Of a stretch of 64,000 nucleotides of DNA, positions 35,696 through 45,129 are shown one piece after another. Each line of letters opens with the position of its first letter. Position 1 is the stretch's first letter. Where the stretch lies: NCBI GenBank assembly GCA_030066085.1, contig JASJCI010000040.1, positions 1 through 64,000 on the forward strand. Reading direction: 5' to 3'. The notes below the pieces were generated by a model that was not told the DNA's origin, did not search any database, and was given only the letters and a program-made list of their open reading frames with translations. Source of the DNA: Gammaproteobacteria bacterium. GTDB lineage: Bacteria; Pseudomonadota; Gammaproteobacteria; GCA-001735895. Both the position numbers and the translations under genes were made by a program.

Positions 35696-36301
35696 CTAGC
35701 CAGGGTAAGGCGTCAGACCGTTTTCTACCTGCGGAAAGGCCGAGTACCACTGGTGATAGCGCCGGTTCCAGGCACTGCGTATTTTCCTGCACGCAAGTCG
35801 CCGGCTGTAATTTACCAGCGGCAGGAAGTGGTCGTGACCGATGCCGGCAATCGCGACCAGCCGAAACTGGGCGAAGCCGAGGCGCTTGACCAGCAGGTTG
35901 GTCGGGTTCAGATCGTGGAACACGATCCACTGGTCAAGAAAATCCTGCTTCACGCGTTCGATTTCACCGACCGCCCAGAAATTGAACTCGGGATCATTGG
36001 CCTGCAGGCAGCTCGCCAGCGAACGCGGGACCTGGCCGTCATCATCGCGCACGAGGTCGAATACGGCACCGTCGCCGAGACTGGTCTCGACGACGCCATG
36101 AAAGCGGGTCAAGTGACGAAAATCGACCGCTCGCTGCTGCAGGCCGCGAAAATATCCGATCTCGCGCCAGAAACGCCCGCTGCGCCGCTCCGCGTGCGGC
36201 ACCTTGATACAGCGGTCGGGGATGTCAGGATGACGGTAACACTGCCGTTCCGTGCCCTCGGCGATGAACAGGTCCGGAGTGAGCTCCAGCGCGGCGCGCA
36301 T
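35696..36301 (-). CDS. YrbL-family (PhoP-network) kinase-like protein
   Basis: 201 aa. Aligns with E. coli YrbL over its length: FIAEGTERQCYRHPDIPDRC corresponds to LGTGRHRKCYAHPEDAQRC, then IKVPHAERR, HLTRFHGVVETSLGDG and VFDLVRD. The segment IVFHDLNPTNLLVKR resembles a kinase catalytic loop (HxDLxxxN), so it may phosphorylate a small molecule or protein. The ATG at 36301 is chosen by alignment with YrbL; a GTG at 36337 would lie inside a 12-bp hairpin. Located directly after ftsZ, where lpxC is normally found. Confidence 0.82.
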   Translation of the reverse strand: MRAALELTPDLFIAEGTERQCYRHPDIPDRCIKVPHAERRSGRFWREIGYFRGLQQRAVDFRHLTRFHGVVETSLGDGAVFDLVRDDDGQVPRSLASCLQANDPEFNFWAVGEIERVKQDFLDQWIVFHDLNPTNLLVKRLGFAQFRLVAIAGIGHDHFLPLVNYSRRLACRKIRSAWNRRYHQWYSAFPQVENGLTPYPG

Positions 36302-36327
36302 CAAGCTAGCGACGTTAATGACAGGTT

Positions 36328-36359
36328 GGGCGCCCACGCTGTCCGTCGCGTGGGCGCCC
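36328..36359 (-). terminator. Strong hairpin after ftsZ (end of the dcw cluster)
   Basis: Perfect 12-bp stem GGGCGCCCACGC / GCGTGGGCGCCC with an 8-nt loop, 20 bp downstream of the ftsZ stop. No T tract follows on the minus strand (AACCTGTC), so it is either a factor-dependent terminator or an mRNA-stabilising structure. Confidence 0.65.
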
Positions 36360-36378
36360 CGGCAAGAGGAGTTGCCGT

Positions 36379-37527
36379 TTAATCAGCCTGGCGACGCAGG
36401 AAAGCCGGAATCTCGAGGTATTCCATGCTGTCCTTGTCGTCCGGCACTTCGACCGTGTCGCCGACTACTTTTTGCCGGATCGCGGTCGGGCGCTCCAGTT
36501 TCTTGTAATCGATCTCGCCGTCGCTCTCCGGCTTGATCGCTACCGGCGGCACATCGGTGAGCACCTTGTCGGCACCGAGGCCGGTTGCGACCATGGTTAC
36601 GCGCAGCTCGCCGTCGTTCATGTTGGAGTCGATGACGGTGCCGACGACGACGTTGGCGTCGGGCGATGCCAGCTCGGTAATCGCGTGGCCCACGTCGTCC
36701 AGTTCGCCGATCGCGAGATCGAGACCGGCGGTAACGTTGACCAGGATACCCTGCGCACCGGAGATATTGACGTCTTCGAGCAGCGGCGACGAAATCGCGG
36801 CCATCGCCGCCTCCTTGGCGCGGTTTTCACCGCTGGAAGAGCCGCTGCCCATCATCGCCATGCCCATCTCCGACATGACCGTGCGCACATCGGCAAAGTC
36901 GACGTTGATCAGGCCCGGGCAGGTGATCAGCTCGGCGATGCCCTGCACTGCTCCGCGCAGCACGTCATTGGCTTTCTCGAATACTTCGAGCAGCGAAGTC
37001 TGCTTGCCGAGCACCGGCATCAGCTTGTCGTTCGGAATCGTGATCAGCGAATCGACCACGTTGGCCAGTTCCTTGATCCCGGTTTCGGCCTGGTTCATGC
37101 GCTTGGCGCGCTCGAAACCGAACGGCTTGGTTACGACTGCAACCGTTAGAATGCCCATTTCCTTCGCGATCTGCGCAATCACCGGCGCAGCGCCGGTACC
37201 GGTGCCGCCACCCATGCCGGCAGTTACGAACAGCATGTTGGCGCCGTCGATCGCCTCCTGGATACGCTCGCGATCCTCGAGCGCGGCCTGGCGGCCGATG
37301 CCCGGATCGGCGCCCGCGCCGAGACCCTTGGTGATACTGGCGCCGATTTGCATCGTCGTGCGCACGTCCATCTTCTTCAGCGCCTGCACATCGGTATTGA
37401 CGCACATGTATTCCACGCCTTCGATGCCCGCCGACACCATGTGTTGCACGGCGTTACCACCGCCACCGCCGACACCGATGACCTTGATCACCGGGTCTTT
37501 GGAGTGTGAATCCATCAATTCGAACAT
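36379..37527 (-). CDS. ftsZ: Cell-division tubulin FtsZ
   Basis: 382 aa. GTP-binding polymer forming the Z ring. Tubulin signature GGGTGTGAAPVIA (about residues 104-116), an earlier GVGGGGGNAVQHM loop, and T7 loop NVDFADVRTVMSEMGMAMMG (two parts). The flexible linker is short and the C-terminal peptide is LEIPAFLRRQAD, which binds FtsA/ZipA. GAGGAG lies about 10 bp before the ATG. It is the only dcw gene here separated from its upstream neighbour by a gap (26 bp), leaving room for a separate promoter or ribosome-binding site and higher expression. Confidence 0.99.
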   Translation of the reverse strand: MFELMDSHSKDPVIKVIGVGGGGGNAVQHMVSAGIEGVEYMCVNTDVQALKKMDVRTTMQIGASITKGLGAGADPGIGRQAALEDRERIQEAIDGANMLFVTAGMGGGTGTGAAPVIAQIAKEMGILTVAVVTKPFGFERAKRMNQAETGIKELANVVDSLITIPNDKLMPVLGKQTSLLEVFEKANDVLRGAVQGIAELITCPGLINVDFADVRTVMSEMGMAMMGSGSSSGENRAKEAAMAAISSPLLEDVNISGAQGILVNVTAGLDLAIGELDDVGHAITELASPDANVVVGTVIDSNMNDGELRVTMVATGLGADKVLTDVPPVAIKPESDGEIDYKKLERPTAIRQKVVGDTVEVPDDKDSMEYLEIPAFLRRQAD

Positions 37528-37553
37528 TACGAGTGTCTCCTCTTGCTATAACT

Positions 37554-38789
37554 CTAAAAATTACCCTGAAACCAGCTCTTCATTCGCTTGAGCAGGCCGG
37601 CTTCGCTGTAGTCGTCCAGCTGGTAGCCAGACATGCCGGATTGCTGCTTGTGTCCAAAAAGCAGTAACCCGACCCCGGTTGCGTGAATCGGATTGCGCAC
37701 GACGTCGACCAGTCCCGACACGTACTGCGGATAGCCCAGCCGAACCGGCATATGGAAGATTTCCTCCGCCAGTTCGATCGCACCCTCCATTTTCGAACTG
37801 CCGCCGGTCAACACGACCCCGGCGGCACAAATCTCTTCGAACCCGCTGCGGCGCAGTTCGGCATGCACCAGGCTCAGTAATTCCTCGTAGCGCGGCTCGA
37901 CCACCTCGGCCAGCGTCTGCCGCCCGAGTCGGCGCGGTTCGCGGTCGCCGACGCTCGGCACCTCGATGGTCTCGTCCTCGGCGGCCAGCTGGCGCAGCGC
38001 GCAGGCATAACGGATCTTGAGGTCGTTGGCGTACTGGGTCGGTGTACGCAGCGCAACCGCGATATCGTTGGTGACCTGGTCGCCGGCGATCGGGATCACC
38101 GCGGTGTGGCGGATCGCGCCGTCGGAAAACACCGCGATGTCGGTGGTGCCACCGCCGATGTCGACCAGGCAAACGCCGAGTTCCTTTTCGTCGTCGGTCA
38201 GTACCGAGCTGGCCGACGCGAGCTGTTCGAGAATCACGTCGTCGACTTCCAGCCCGCAGCGGCGCACGCACTTGATGATGTTCTGTGCCGCGCTGAGCGC
38301 GCCGGTCACCAGGTGCACCTTGGCTTCGAGGCGCACGCCCGACATGCTGATCGGGTCGCGGATCCCCTCGGAGTCGTCGATGATGAATTCCTGCGGCAGC
38401 ACGTGCAGGATGCGCTGGTCGGCCGGGATCGCGACCGCCTTGGCAGCGTCGATTACGCGCGCGACGTCAGCCGTGGTGACCTCTTTTTCCTTGATCGCGA
38501 CGATACCGTGTGAATTGATGCTGCGGATATGGCTGCCGGCAATGCCGGCGTAGACCGAGCGGATCTGGCAGCCGGCCATCAGCTCGGCCTCTTCCACCGC
38601 GCGCTGGATGGACTGCACGGTCGACTCGATGTTGACCACCACGCCCTTCTTCAGCCCGCGCGAGGGCTGGGTGCCGATGCCGATGATCTCGATATCACCC
38701 TCGACGGTTACTTCGCCGACGATGGCGACGACCTTGGAGGTGCCGATATCGAGGCCGACGATCAGGTTGCCACCCGACTTCTTAGACAT
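37554..38789 (-). CDS. ftsA: Cell-division actin-like protein FtsA
   Basis: 411 aa. Tethers FtsZ to the membrane and recruits later division proteins. Actin-type nucleotide motifs: LIVGLDIGTSKVVAIVGE near the N-terminus and GVCLVDIGGGTTDIAVF; adenosine motif VLTGGSSKMEG. The C-terminal amphipathic helix GLLKRMKSWFQGNF is the membrane anchor. The ATG (MSKKSGG) overlaps the end of ftsQ by 8 bp. Confidence 0.98.
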   Translation of the reverse strand: MSKKSGGNLIVGLDIGTSKVVAIVGEVTVEGDIEIIGIGTQPSRGLKKGVVVNIESTVQSIQRAVEEAELMAGCQIRSVYAGIAGSHIRSINSHGIVAIKEKEVTTADVARVIDAAKAVAIPADQRILHVLPQEFIIDDSEGIRDPISMSGVRLEAKVHLVTGALSAAQNIIKCVRRCGLEVDDVILEQLASASSVLTDDEKELGVCLVDIGGGTTDIAVFSDGAIRHTAVIPIAGDQVTNDIAVALRTPTQYANDLKIRYACALRQLAAEDETIEVPSVGDREPRRLGRQTLAEVVEPRYEELLSLVHAELRRSGFEEICAAGVVLTGGSSKMEGAIELAEEIFHMPVRLGYPQYVSGLVDVVRNPIHATGVGLLLFGHKQQSGMSGYQLDDYSEAGLLKRMKSWFQGNF

Positions 38790-39579
38790 TGCTGTTACTC
38801 CACAAGGATGCCTTGTCGCTGGCCTGCAGGGCCTCTTCCTTCCAGGCCACCGCAAAACCGTTCGCGTAACGCAGGTCCAGGCGTTCGATACGCTCTCGCC
38901 GCGGCAGGATCTGTGTGCCGTATATCCCGACCAGGCGATCGATCTTGCGCTCTACGTCGCTGCGCCCGAGCTTGATCTCGAGACCGTTGACCAGGCTGAC
39001 ATCGAGCGCGCCGCGACTGTCGACGCGCAATGCGACCAGCTGTTCATCGACGCTTTCGAAGCGCGCCTGCAGGCGATAAAAGCGCTGCAGCACCCAGTCC
39101 GGCCGGTGATTGACCGCATGTACCAGCGGCAGGTGCGTGTACGCGGCGGGATCGGCGCGAAACACGACCGCGCGATCGCTGAGCAGGTGTTCGTCATCCC
39201 AGCGCGCGACCGGTTTCTTTTCGACGATCGTAACCTGCAGCCGGTCGGGCCAGATGCGTCGCACCGATACCGAGTCGGTCCATGGTTTGTCGTGCAGCAG
39301 CTGCTGCAGCTCGTGGATGTCGAGCGAAAAGAATCCCTGGCCGAGATAAGACTGCAGCGCGGTCTCTACCTCGCGCTGATCCAGGTGCACGAAATGCCCG
39401 CTCAGGTGGATCTGGCGGATCGGCATGACGTCCTCGCCCTGGCTCAGCCACGCCCCGGCGAGGCCGAGCGGAATCAGCAGGAATATCCAGTTCCACGACT
39501 TGCGCCACTGCAGGTTGGGCTCCTGCCGTGCCGGTTGCCTGCGTTTGGCCTGGCTGCCTTTCTTGCGCCAGTTAAACAT
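38782..39579 (-). CDS. ftsQ: Cell-division protein FtsQ
   Basis: 265 aa bitopic membrane protein linking early and late divisome. Basic cytoplasmic tail (NWRKKGSQAKRRQPARQ), one membrane helix (WIFLLIPLGLAGAWLSQG), a POTRA domain (IRQIHLSGHFVHLDQREVET in the first strand-helix) and the FtsQ beta domain (WPDRLQVTIVEKKPVARW). Overlaps ddl upstream and ftsA downstream by 8 bp each. Confidence 0.96.
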   Translation of the reverse strand: MFNWRKKGSQAKRRQPARQEPNLQWRKSWNWIFLLIPLGLAGAWLSQGEDVMPIRQIHLSGHFVHLDQREVETALQSYLGQGFFSLDIHELQQLLHDKPWTDSVSVRRIWPDRLQVTIVEKKPVARWDDEHLLSDRAVVFRADPAAYTHLPLVHAVNHRPDWVLQRFYRLQARFESVDEQLVALRVDSRGALDVSLVNGLEIKLGRSDVERKIDRLVGIYGTQILPRRERIERLDLRYANGFAVAWKEEALQASDKASLWSNSNV

Positions 39580-40531
39580 CGCTATCCTCCCTCCCGAGGG
39601 TGGACTCCAGAATCTTCAGCACCAGCTCGGGCATTTCCAGCCCGGCCTCGCGTGCGGCCATCGGGATCAGGCTGTGGTCGGTCATACCAGGCACGGTATT
39701 GATCTCGATCACGTAGTGACGTCCCTCGCCGTCGCGCATCAGGTCCACCCTTCCCCAGCCGCTCACGCCGGTCGCGGCGAGGCTGCGACGGACGCTGTCC
39801 TCGATCTCCGCCACCTGGTCGTCGGCCAGGCCCGACGGGCAGGTATAGATCGTATCGTCGGCGAGATACTTGGCCTCGTAATCGTAAAAATCGCGCGGCG
39901 TCTCGAGCCGGATAAGCGGCAGCACCGTGTCACCGATGAAACCGGCGGTATACTCGGCGCCGTCGATGAAACGCTCGGCAAACACCGCGCCGTAATGCCG
40001 CGCAGCGCGCCAGGCCGGGAACAGTTGTTCCGCTTCATGCACCGGCATCATGCCGATGCTCGACCCTTCGAGCGTGGGCTTGATGAACACCGGCAGGCCA
40101 AAATCGTTCAACAGGCGGTCACAGTCGGCTTCGTCGTGCAGTTCGATGAAATCCGGTGTCGCTACGCCGCTGCAGCGCAGCACTTTCTTGGTCAGCACCT
40201 TGTCCATGGTCAGCGCCGCCGCACAAACTCCGCAGCCGGTGCTCGGCATACCGAGAAAGTCGAGTACCGCGCGAATCGTACCGTCCTCGCCACCACGCCC
40301 GTGCAGCACATTGAACACGCGGTCGGCCTCCAGCTCGGCAAGCTGGTGGAACGCGTGCCCGCGCAGGTCGAGCGCGAAGGCATCGACGCCGGCATCTAGC
40401 AGCGCCTGCAGCACTGCGTCGCCGCTGTTGAGCGATACTTCGCGCTCGGCCGAGTCACCGCCCATCAGCACCGCCACGCGACCGCAGCGCTGCGCCGTAC
40501 CCGGCGACGGTTTCTGCAGTTGCACGGTCAC
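39572..40531 (-). CDS. ddl: D-alanine--D-alanine ligase
   Basis: 319 aa ATP-grasp enzyme making D-Ala-D-Ala for the pentapeptide. VAVLMGGDSAEREVSLNSG at the N-terminus, HGRGGEDGTIRAVLD, FIKPTLEGSSIGM (ATP-binding), and the C-terminal metal site GWGRVDLMRD...VIEINTVPGMTDHSLIP. DdlB-type length. Overlaps murB (4 bp) upstream and ftsQ (8 bp) downstream. Confidence 0.98.
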   Translation of the reverse strand: MTVQLQKPSPGTAQRCGRVAVLMGGDSAEREVSLNSGDAVLQALLDAGVDAFALDLRGHAFHQLAELEADRVFNVLHGRGGEDGTIRAVLDFLGMPSTGCGVCAAALTMDKVLTKKVLRCSGVATPDFIELHDEADCDRLLNDFGLPVFIKPTLEGSSIGMMPVHEAEQLFPAWRAARHYGAVFAERFIDGAEYTAGFIGDTVLPLIRLETPRDFYDYEAKYLADDTIYTCPSGLADDQVAEIEDSVRRSLAATGVSGWGRVDLMRDGEGRHYVIEINTVPGMTDHSLIPMAAREAGLEMPELVLKILESTLGREDSDV

Positions 40532-41421
40532 GCAAACTCTCCCACGACGCGCACCTCGGGCTCCAGCAGTACACCGAAACGTTCCTGCACCCGGTCACGG
40601 ATGGTTTCGATCAGCGCCTCGACATCGCTTGCGAGCGTATCGTCGTCGCTGATGATGAAATTGGCGTGCTTGTCCGATACGCGCGCGGTCCGCAGGCGAT
40701 AACCCTTGAGGCCGCAGGCTTCGATCATGCGCGCCGCATGGTCGCCGGGTGGATTCTTGAACACCGAGCCGCATGACGGCTCACCGATCGGCTGGCTCTC
40801 GTTACGTTTGCGCAGCAGCTGGCGGATATTGGATTCGTCCTCGGCAGCACGGACTTCGAAACGAAAACGCGCGCCGACGAACCACTCGGCCGACGGCAGA
40901 CCGACGTGACGATAGTTGACGTCGAACTCGCCCGGGCTACGTTCGGTTACGCTGCCGTGGCGATCGATCATGGTCACGCTGACCACGTGGCTCCAGGTTT
41001 CGCCGCCAAAAGCACCGGCGTTCATTGCCAGCGCGCCGCCGACGGTGCCGGGAATGCCGGCAAAAAAGTCGCCGCCGGCGAGATTATGCCGGTCGACGAA
41101 GCGCGCCAGCTTGGCGCAACTCACGCCGCACTCGGCGTACAGCAGACCATCGTCCTGCAGCTCGAGCGTCTTCAGTGCTCCCAGCGGCGCGATTACGTGC
41201 CCGCGAAAGCCGCCGTCACGCACCAGCAGGTTGCTGCCGAGGCCAACCCACAGGAGGGGCGCATCGGCATCGAGCCCGGCAAGGTAGGCCTGCAGGTCAT
41301 CGAGGTCTGCCGGTACGAAGTAGTAGTCGGCCGGACCGCCGAGACGCCAGCTGGTGTGGCGCGCGAGGGGCTCGTCACGCATCAGCTTGCCACGAACTGT
41401 CAGCTTGCTCGCCACGTTCAT
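40528..41421 (-). CDS. murB: UDP-N-acetylenolpyruvoylglucosamine reductase MurB (short type)
   Basis: 297 aa. FAD enzyme that reduces UDP-GlcNAc-enolpyruvate with NADPH. Short (type II) MurB, distinct from the ~340-aa E. coli form. Motifs: [30 protein letters not shown] (FAD), [21 protein letters not shown] (two parts), catalytic SCGSVFKNP with the Ser acid. Lies between murC and ddl, the common position for this type in Legionella-like gammaproteobacteria. Confidence 0.97.
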   Translation of the reverse strand: MNVASKLTVRGKLMRDEPLARHTSWRLGGPADYYFVPADLDDLQAYLAGLDADAPLLWVGLGSNLLVRDGGFRGHVIAPLGALKTLELQDDGLLYAECGVSCAKLARFVDRHNLAGGDFFAGIPGTVGGALAMNAGAFGGETWSHVVSVTMIDRHGSVTERSPGEFDVNYRHVGLPSAEWFVGARFRFEVRAAEDESNIRQLLRKRNESQPIGEPSCGSVFKNPPGDHAARMIEACGLKGYRLRTARVSDKHANFIISDDDTLASDVEALIETIRDRVQERFGVLLEPEVRVVGEFA

Positions 41422-42842
41422 TTACTCCCCCGCGGCCGATGGCGCTCGACGAACCCCGCGGCCCAGGCACCGATACTGCCGGCGCCGAGGGTAACGAAGA
41501 TATCACCGTCCTGGACCACGGTTTCGACGATTTCATCGAGGCCGTCGAGCGATTCGACGAATACCGGGTCGACCTTGCCACGACCCCGGATCGAGCGCGC
41601 CAGCGCGCGGCCGTCGGCGTCCTTGATGTGATTTTCCCCGGCCGGGTAAACCTCGAGCAGGATCAGGCGGTCGACATCCGCCAGCACCTGCGAAAAATCC
41701 TCGAACAGGTCGCGCGTGCGGGTGTAGCGATGCGGTTGAAACAGCACCGTCAGCGGACGATCGGGCCAGGCCGCGCGGATGCCGGCCAGGGTTGCGCTGA
41801 TTTCGCGCGGGTGGTGTCCGTAATCGTCGATGTGCATGATCGTACCATCGCCGAGCGGCAGGTCATCGGTAATCTGGCAGCGCCGGCCGATACCGGAAAA
41901 CTCGGCCAGCGCTTCGCGAATGGCTTCGCGCGCCACGCCAAGCTCCCAGGCGATACCGATTGCGGCGGTAGCGTTGAGCACGTTGTGACGGCCGGTCAGG
42001 TTCAGGTCGACCGCCAGGGTTTCCTGCTCGTCCGGCAGCGCGACGGCAAAGCGCGTGGTCGCACCGCTGGCCTCGATACCGGTAACACGCACGTCGGCAT
42101 CCTCGGCTTCGCCGTAGGTCAGCACCGGGCGTGCAACCTCGGGCAGGATCTCGCGCACCACCGGGTCGTCGAGGCACAGCACCGCGAGACCGTAGAACGG
42201 CAGGTGATGCAGGAACTCGACGAAGGTCTGCTTGAGGCGCTCGAAATCACCCTCGTAGGTCGACAGGTGATCCTGGTCGATGTTGGTCACGATCGCCATC
42301 ATCGGCTGCAGGTACAGGAACGATGCGTCGCTCTCGTCGGCCTCGGCCACCAGGTAGTCGCTGAGGCCCAGGCGCGCATGCGTGCCGGAACTGATCAGCT
42401 TGCCACCGATGACATAGGTCGGATCGATATCGCCCTTCGCCAGCAGGCTCGCGACCAGGCTCGTGGTCGTGGTCTTGCCGTGGGTGCCGGCCACCGCGAT
42501 ACCGCGACGAAAGCGCATCAACTCGGCCAGCATCTCGGCGCGACGCACCACCGGGATGCGCAGTTCGCGCGCATGCTCGATCTCCGGGTTGTCATCGGCA
42601 ATCGCGGTCGACATCACCACGACGTGCGCAGCGGCGACATTTTCCGCGGCATGACCGATGGTTACCTCGATACCGAGCTGGCGCAGGTGACGCACCATCG
42701 CGTTTTCGGCGAGATCGGAACCGGTGATGTGGTAGTTCAGGTTGTGAAATACCTCGGCGATGCCGCTCATGCCGGCACCACCGATGCCGGTGAAGTGGAT
42801 GTTGCGAATGCGGCGCATGAAATGCTTGGAACTGACGGTCAT
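41418..42842 (-). CDS. murC: UDP-N-acetylmuramate--L-alanine ligase
   Basis: 474 aa. Adds L-Ala to UDP-MurNAc. Rossmann N-domain [18 protein letters not shown]-binding [16 protein letters not shown] in the central domain, then [14 protein letters not shown] in the C-domain, all typical of MurC. The ATG at 42842 ([11 protein letters not shown]) overlaps the murG stop by 4 bp. C-terminus [15 protein letters not shown]. Confidence 0.98.
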   Translation of the reverse strand: MTVSSKHFMRRIRNIHFTGIGGAGMSGIAEVFHNLNYHITGSDLAENAMVRHLRQLGIEVTIGHAAENVAAAHVVVMSTAIADDNPEIEHARELRIPVVRRAEMLAELMRFRRGIAVAGTHGKTTTTSLVASLLAKGDIDPTYVIGGKLISSGTHARLGLSDYLVAEADESDASFLYLQPMMAIVTNIDQDHLSTYEGDFERLKQTFVEFLHHLPFYGLAVLCLDDPVVREILPEVARPVLTYGEAEDADVRVTGIEASGATTRFAVALPDEQETLAVDLNLTGRHNVLNATAAIGIAWELGVAREAIREALAEFSGIGRRCQITDDLPLGDGTIMHIDDYGHHPREISATLAGIRAAWPDRPLTVLFQPHRYTRTRDLFEDFSQVLADVDRLILLEVYPAGENHIKDADGRALARSIRGRGKVDPVFVESLDGLDEIVETVVQDGDIFVTLGAGSIGAWAAGFVERHRPRGSK

Positions 42843-43933
42843 ACGCGCGCCTCCGCAAGTATGCCGCTGGCCAGGGCTTCGGCCGCATCCGCGTGAAACA
42901 AGCGGCGCGCGCGACCGGCCATCTCGACCAGCGCATCCCGATTCTGCCGGAAAAACTGCAGCTTGAGCGCCAGCTTCTCCGCGCTGAGTTCGGCTTCCGG
43001 CAGGATTTCGGCCGCGCCTTCCGCTTCGAGATAGCGCGCGTTGTGGAACTGGTGATTGTCGACCGCGTACGGGAACGGCACCAGCAGCGAGCCGACACCG
43101 GCGGCGGTGAGTTCGGCAATAGTCAGCGCGCCGGCACGGCAGACGACCAGGTCGGCCCAGGCATAGGCCTGCTGCATGTCGTCGATGAAGGCGGTGATCT
43201 CGGCTTCGACACCGGCATCGCGGTAGTTTCGGGTGGTGGTATCGAAGTGTTTCTCGCCGCACTGGTGACGCACCAGCGGTCGATTTTCCCGATCGAGGCA
43301 GGCGAGCGCCTCCGGCAGGAAGCGGTTCAGTGCCGCTGCGCCGAGACTGCCGCCGATTACGAGCAGATGCATCGTTTCATCAAGGCGCGCGCCGAGACGT
43401 TTCTCGGGATCACCCATCGCGGCCAGGCTGGTGCGCACCGGGTTGCCGATACATTCGCTATGCGGCAGGCGTTCGGCGGCTGACGGAAACGCGATATAGC
43501 TGCGATCGGCAAAGCGCCCGAGGATACGGTTGGTCAGGCCGACGATCGAATTCTGCTCATGCAGGATCAGCGGTATATTGAGCAACCAGGCCATCAGGCC
43601 ACCGGGACCGGAAGCAAATCCACCCATGCCGAGCACCGCCTTGGGGCGCAGTCGGCGCAGCAGCCGCAGCGCCTGCCAGCAGGCACGCGCGAGTCGAAAC
43701 GGCGCCAGTAGCAGCGTCGCGATACTCTTGCCGCGCAGACCCTGGACGCTCAGCCACTCGATCGCGAAGTCAGCCGCGGGAACTACCCGCGCCTCGATGC
43801 CGGCACGGGTACCGAGCCAGACCACGCGCTCGCCGCGTGCGCGCAGCGTTTCGGCCACCGCCAACGCCGGGAACACGTGCCCACCGGTACCGCCGGCCAT
43901 GACCAGGATGGGCTTTTGCAGGTCCGCGTTCAC
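42839..43933 (-). CDS. murG: Lipid II synthase MurG (GlcNAc transferase)
   Basis: 364 aa GT28 family enzyme on the inner leaflet of the inner membrane; transfers GlcNAc to lipid I. G-loops [18 protein letters not shown] and [12 protein letters not shown], acceptor region [15 protein letters not shown], and donor-binding [20 protein letters not shown] (two parts) with [12 protein letters not shown]. Overlaps ftsW and murC by 4 bp each. Confidence 0.98.
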   Translation of the reverse strand: MNADLQKPILVMAGGTGGHVFPALAVAETLRARGERVVWLGTRAGIEARVVPAADFAIEWLSVQGLRGKSIATLLLAPFRLARACWQALRLLRRLRPKAVLGMGGFASGPGGLMAWLLNIPLILHEQNSIVGLTNRILGRFADRSYIAFPSAAERLPHSECIGNPVRTSLAAMGDPEKRLGARLDETMHLLVIGGSLGAAALNRFLPEALACLDRENRPLVRHQCGEKHFDTTTRNYRDAGVEAEITAFIDDMQQAYAWADLVVCRAGALTIAELTAAGVGSLLVPFPYAVDNHQFHNARYLEAEGAAEILPEAELSAEKLALKLQFFRQNRDALVEMAGRARRLFHADAAEALASGILAEARV

Positions 43934-45129
43934 TGCCTGCCCTGCTTGCGCCGGCGCGGCGCGGTGGTTTCCTCGCCGACCTGGTACTCGTAGTACACCC
44001 TGAGCACGAGGCCGACAGCGAACGACATCGACAGGATGCTGTTGCCGCCGTAGCTGATAAACGGCAGGGTCAGTCCCTTGGTCGGTAACGCCCCCATGTT
44101 GACGCCGATATTGATTATCGCCTGCAGCGTGATCAGCAGGCCGACACCGTAGGCAAGATAGGCGCCGAAGGCCTGGTTGCGCTGGAAAGCAAGGCGCGCA
44201 ATGCTGAAGCAGCGAATCGCGAACAGGCCGAACAAGGCGATCAGCGCGACCTGGCCGGCAAAGCCGAGTTCCTCGGCGAAGATTGCAAACATGAAATCGG
44301 TGTGCGCCTCTGGCAGGTAGAACAGCTTCTGGATGCTGCCGCCGAGGCCGTTGCCGAACCAGCCGCCGCTACCAATCGCGATCAGCGACTGGGTTAGCTG
44401 GAAGCCGCTGTTGAACGGGTCGGCCCACGGGTCGAGAAACGACGTGATGCGCGCGAGTCGATAAGGTGACGATACCGCGAGTACACCCATGATGCACAGC
44501 GTACCCGCGACGAACAGGACGAACTGGCCAAAGCGCACGCCGCCGAGGAACATCAGCCCCAGACCGGTCATCAGCAGCACCGCCGCGGCGCCGAAGTCGG
44601 GTTCCATTACCAGCAGGCCGCCCGCGACCGCGAGGATCAGCATCGGCTTGATGAAACCCATCGGGTTGGATTTGACCTCGTCTACCCGGCGAATCAGGTA
44701 GCCGCTGAGATAAATGATCAGGAACAGCTTGGCTACCTCCGACACCTGGAAGGTGAACAGGCCGAAGTTGATCCAGCGCGTGCTGCCGTTGACCGTGTGA
44801 CCGACACCCGGCACCAGCACCAGCACCAGCAGCACGATCGAGCCGAGCATCAGCAGCATACCGTTGCGCTGCCAGAACACCAGCGGGATGCGACACGCGA
44901 ACCACAGCAGCGCGAGCGCCAGCAGGATGCGCAGGAACTGGCGCTTGGCGTAATAAAACGGATCCCCGGTCAGCTCGTCGGCCAGGCCGATGGATGCCGA
45001 CGCCACCATGATCAGGCCGAGACTGATCAGCACGCCATACAGCAGCAGGATCAGGCGATCGTATTCCGGCGCCAGCTCGAGTGCCGGCTTTTCCATGCCC
45101 GGGTTGTGGCGGATCGCCTGGCTAGTCAT
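43930..45129 (-). CDS. ftsW: Septal peptidoglycan glycosyltransferase FtsW
   Basis: 399 aa SEDS-family polymerase with ten membrane helices, partner of FtsI. Signatures: VGHTVNGSTRWINFGLFTFQ (periplasmic loop with catalytic-region residues, two parts), EPDFGAAAVLL, PEAHTDFMFAIFAEELGF (two parts), and LPTKGLTLPFISYGGNS near the C-terminus. The ATG at 45129 (MTSQAIRHNPGMEKPAL) overlaps the murD end by 8 bp; a later in-frame ATG (MEKPAL) is possible. Confidence 0.97.
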   Translation of the reverse strand: MTSQAIRHNPGMEKPALELAPEYDRLILLLYGVLISLGLIMVASASIGLADELTGDPFYYAKRQFLRILLALALLWFACRIPLVFWQRNGMLLMLGSIVLLVLVLVPGVGHTVNGSTRWINFGLFTFQVSEVAKLFLIIYLSGYLIRRVDEVKSNPMGFIKPMLILAVAGGLLVMEPDFGAAAVLLMTGLGLMFLGGVRFGQFVLFVAGTLCIMGVLAVSSPYRLARITSFLDPWADPFNSGFQLTQSLIAIGSGGWFGNGLGGSIQKLFYLPEAHTDFMFAIFAEELGFAGQVALIALFGLFAIRCFSIARLAFQRNQAFGAYLAYGVGLLITLQAIINIGVNMGALPTKGLTLPFISYGGNSILSMSFAVGLVLRVYYEYQVGEETTAPRRRKQGRQ

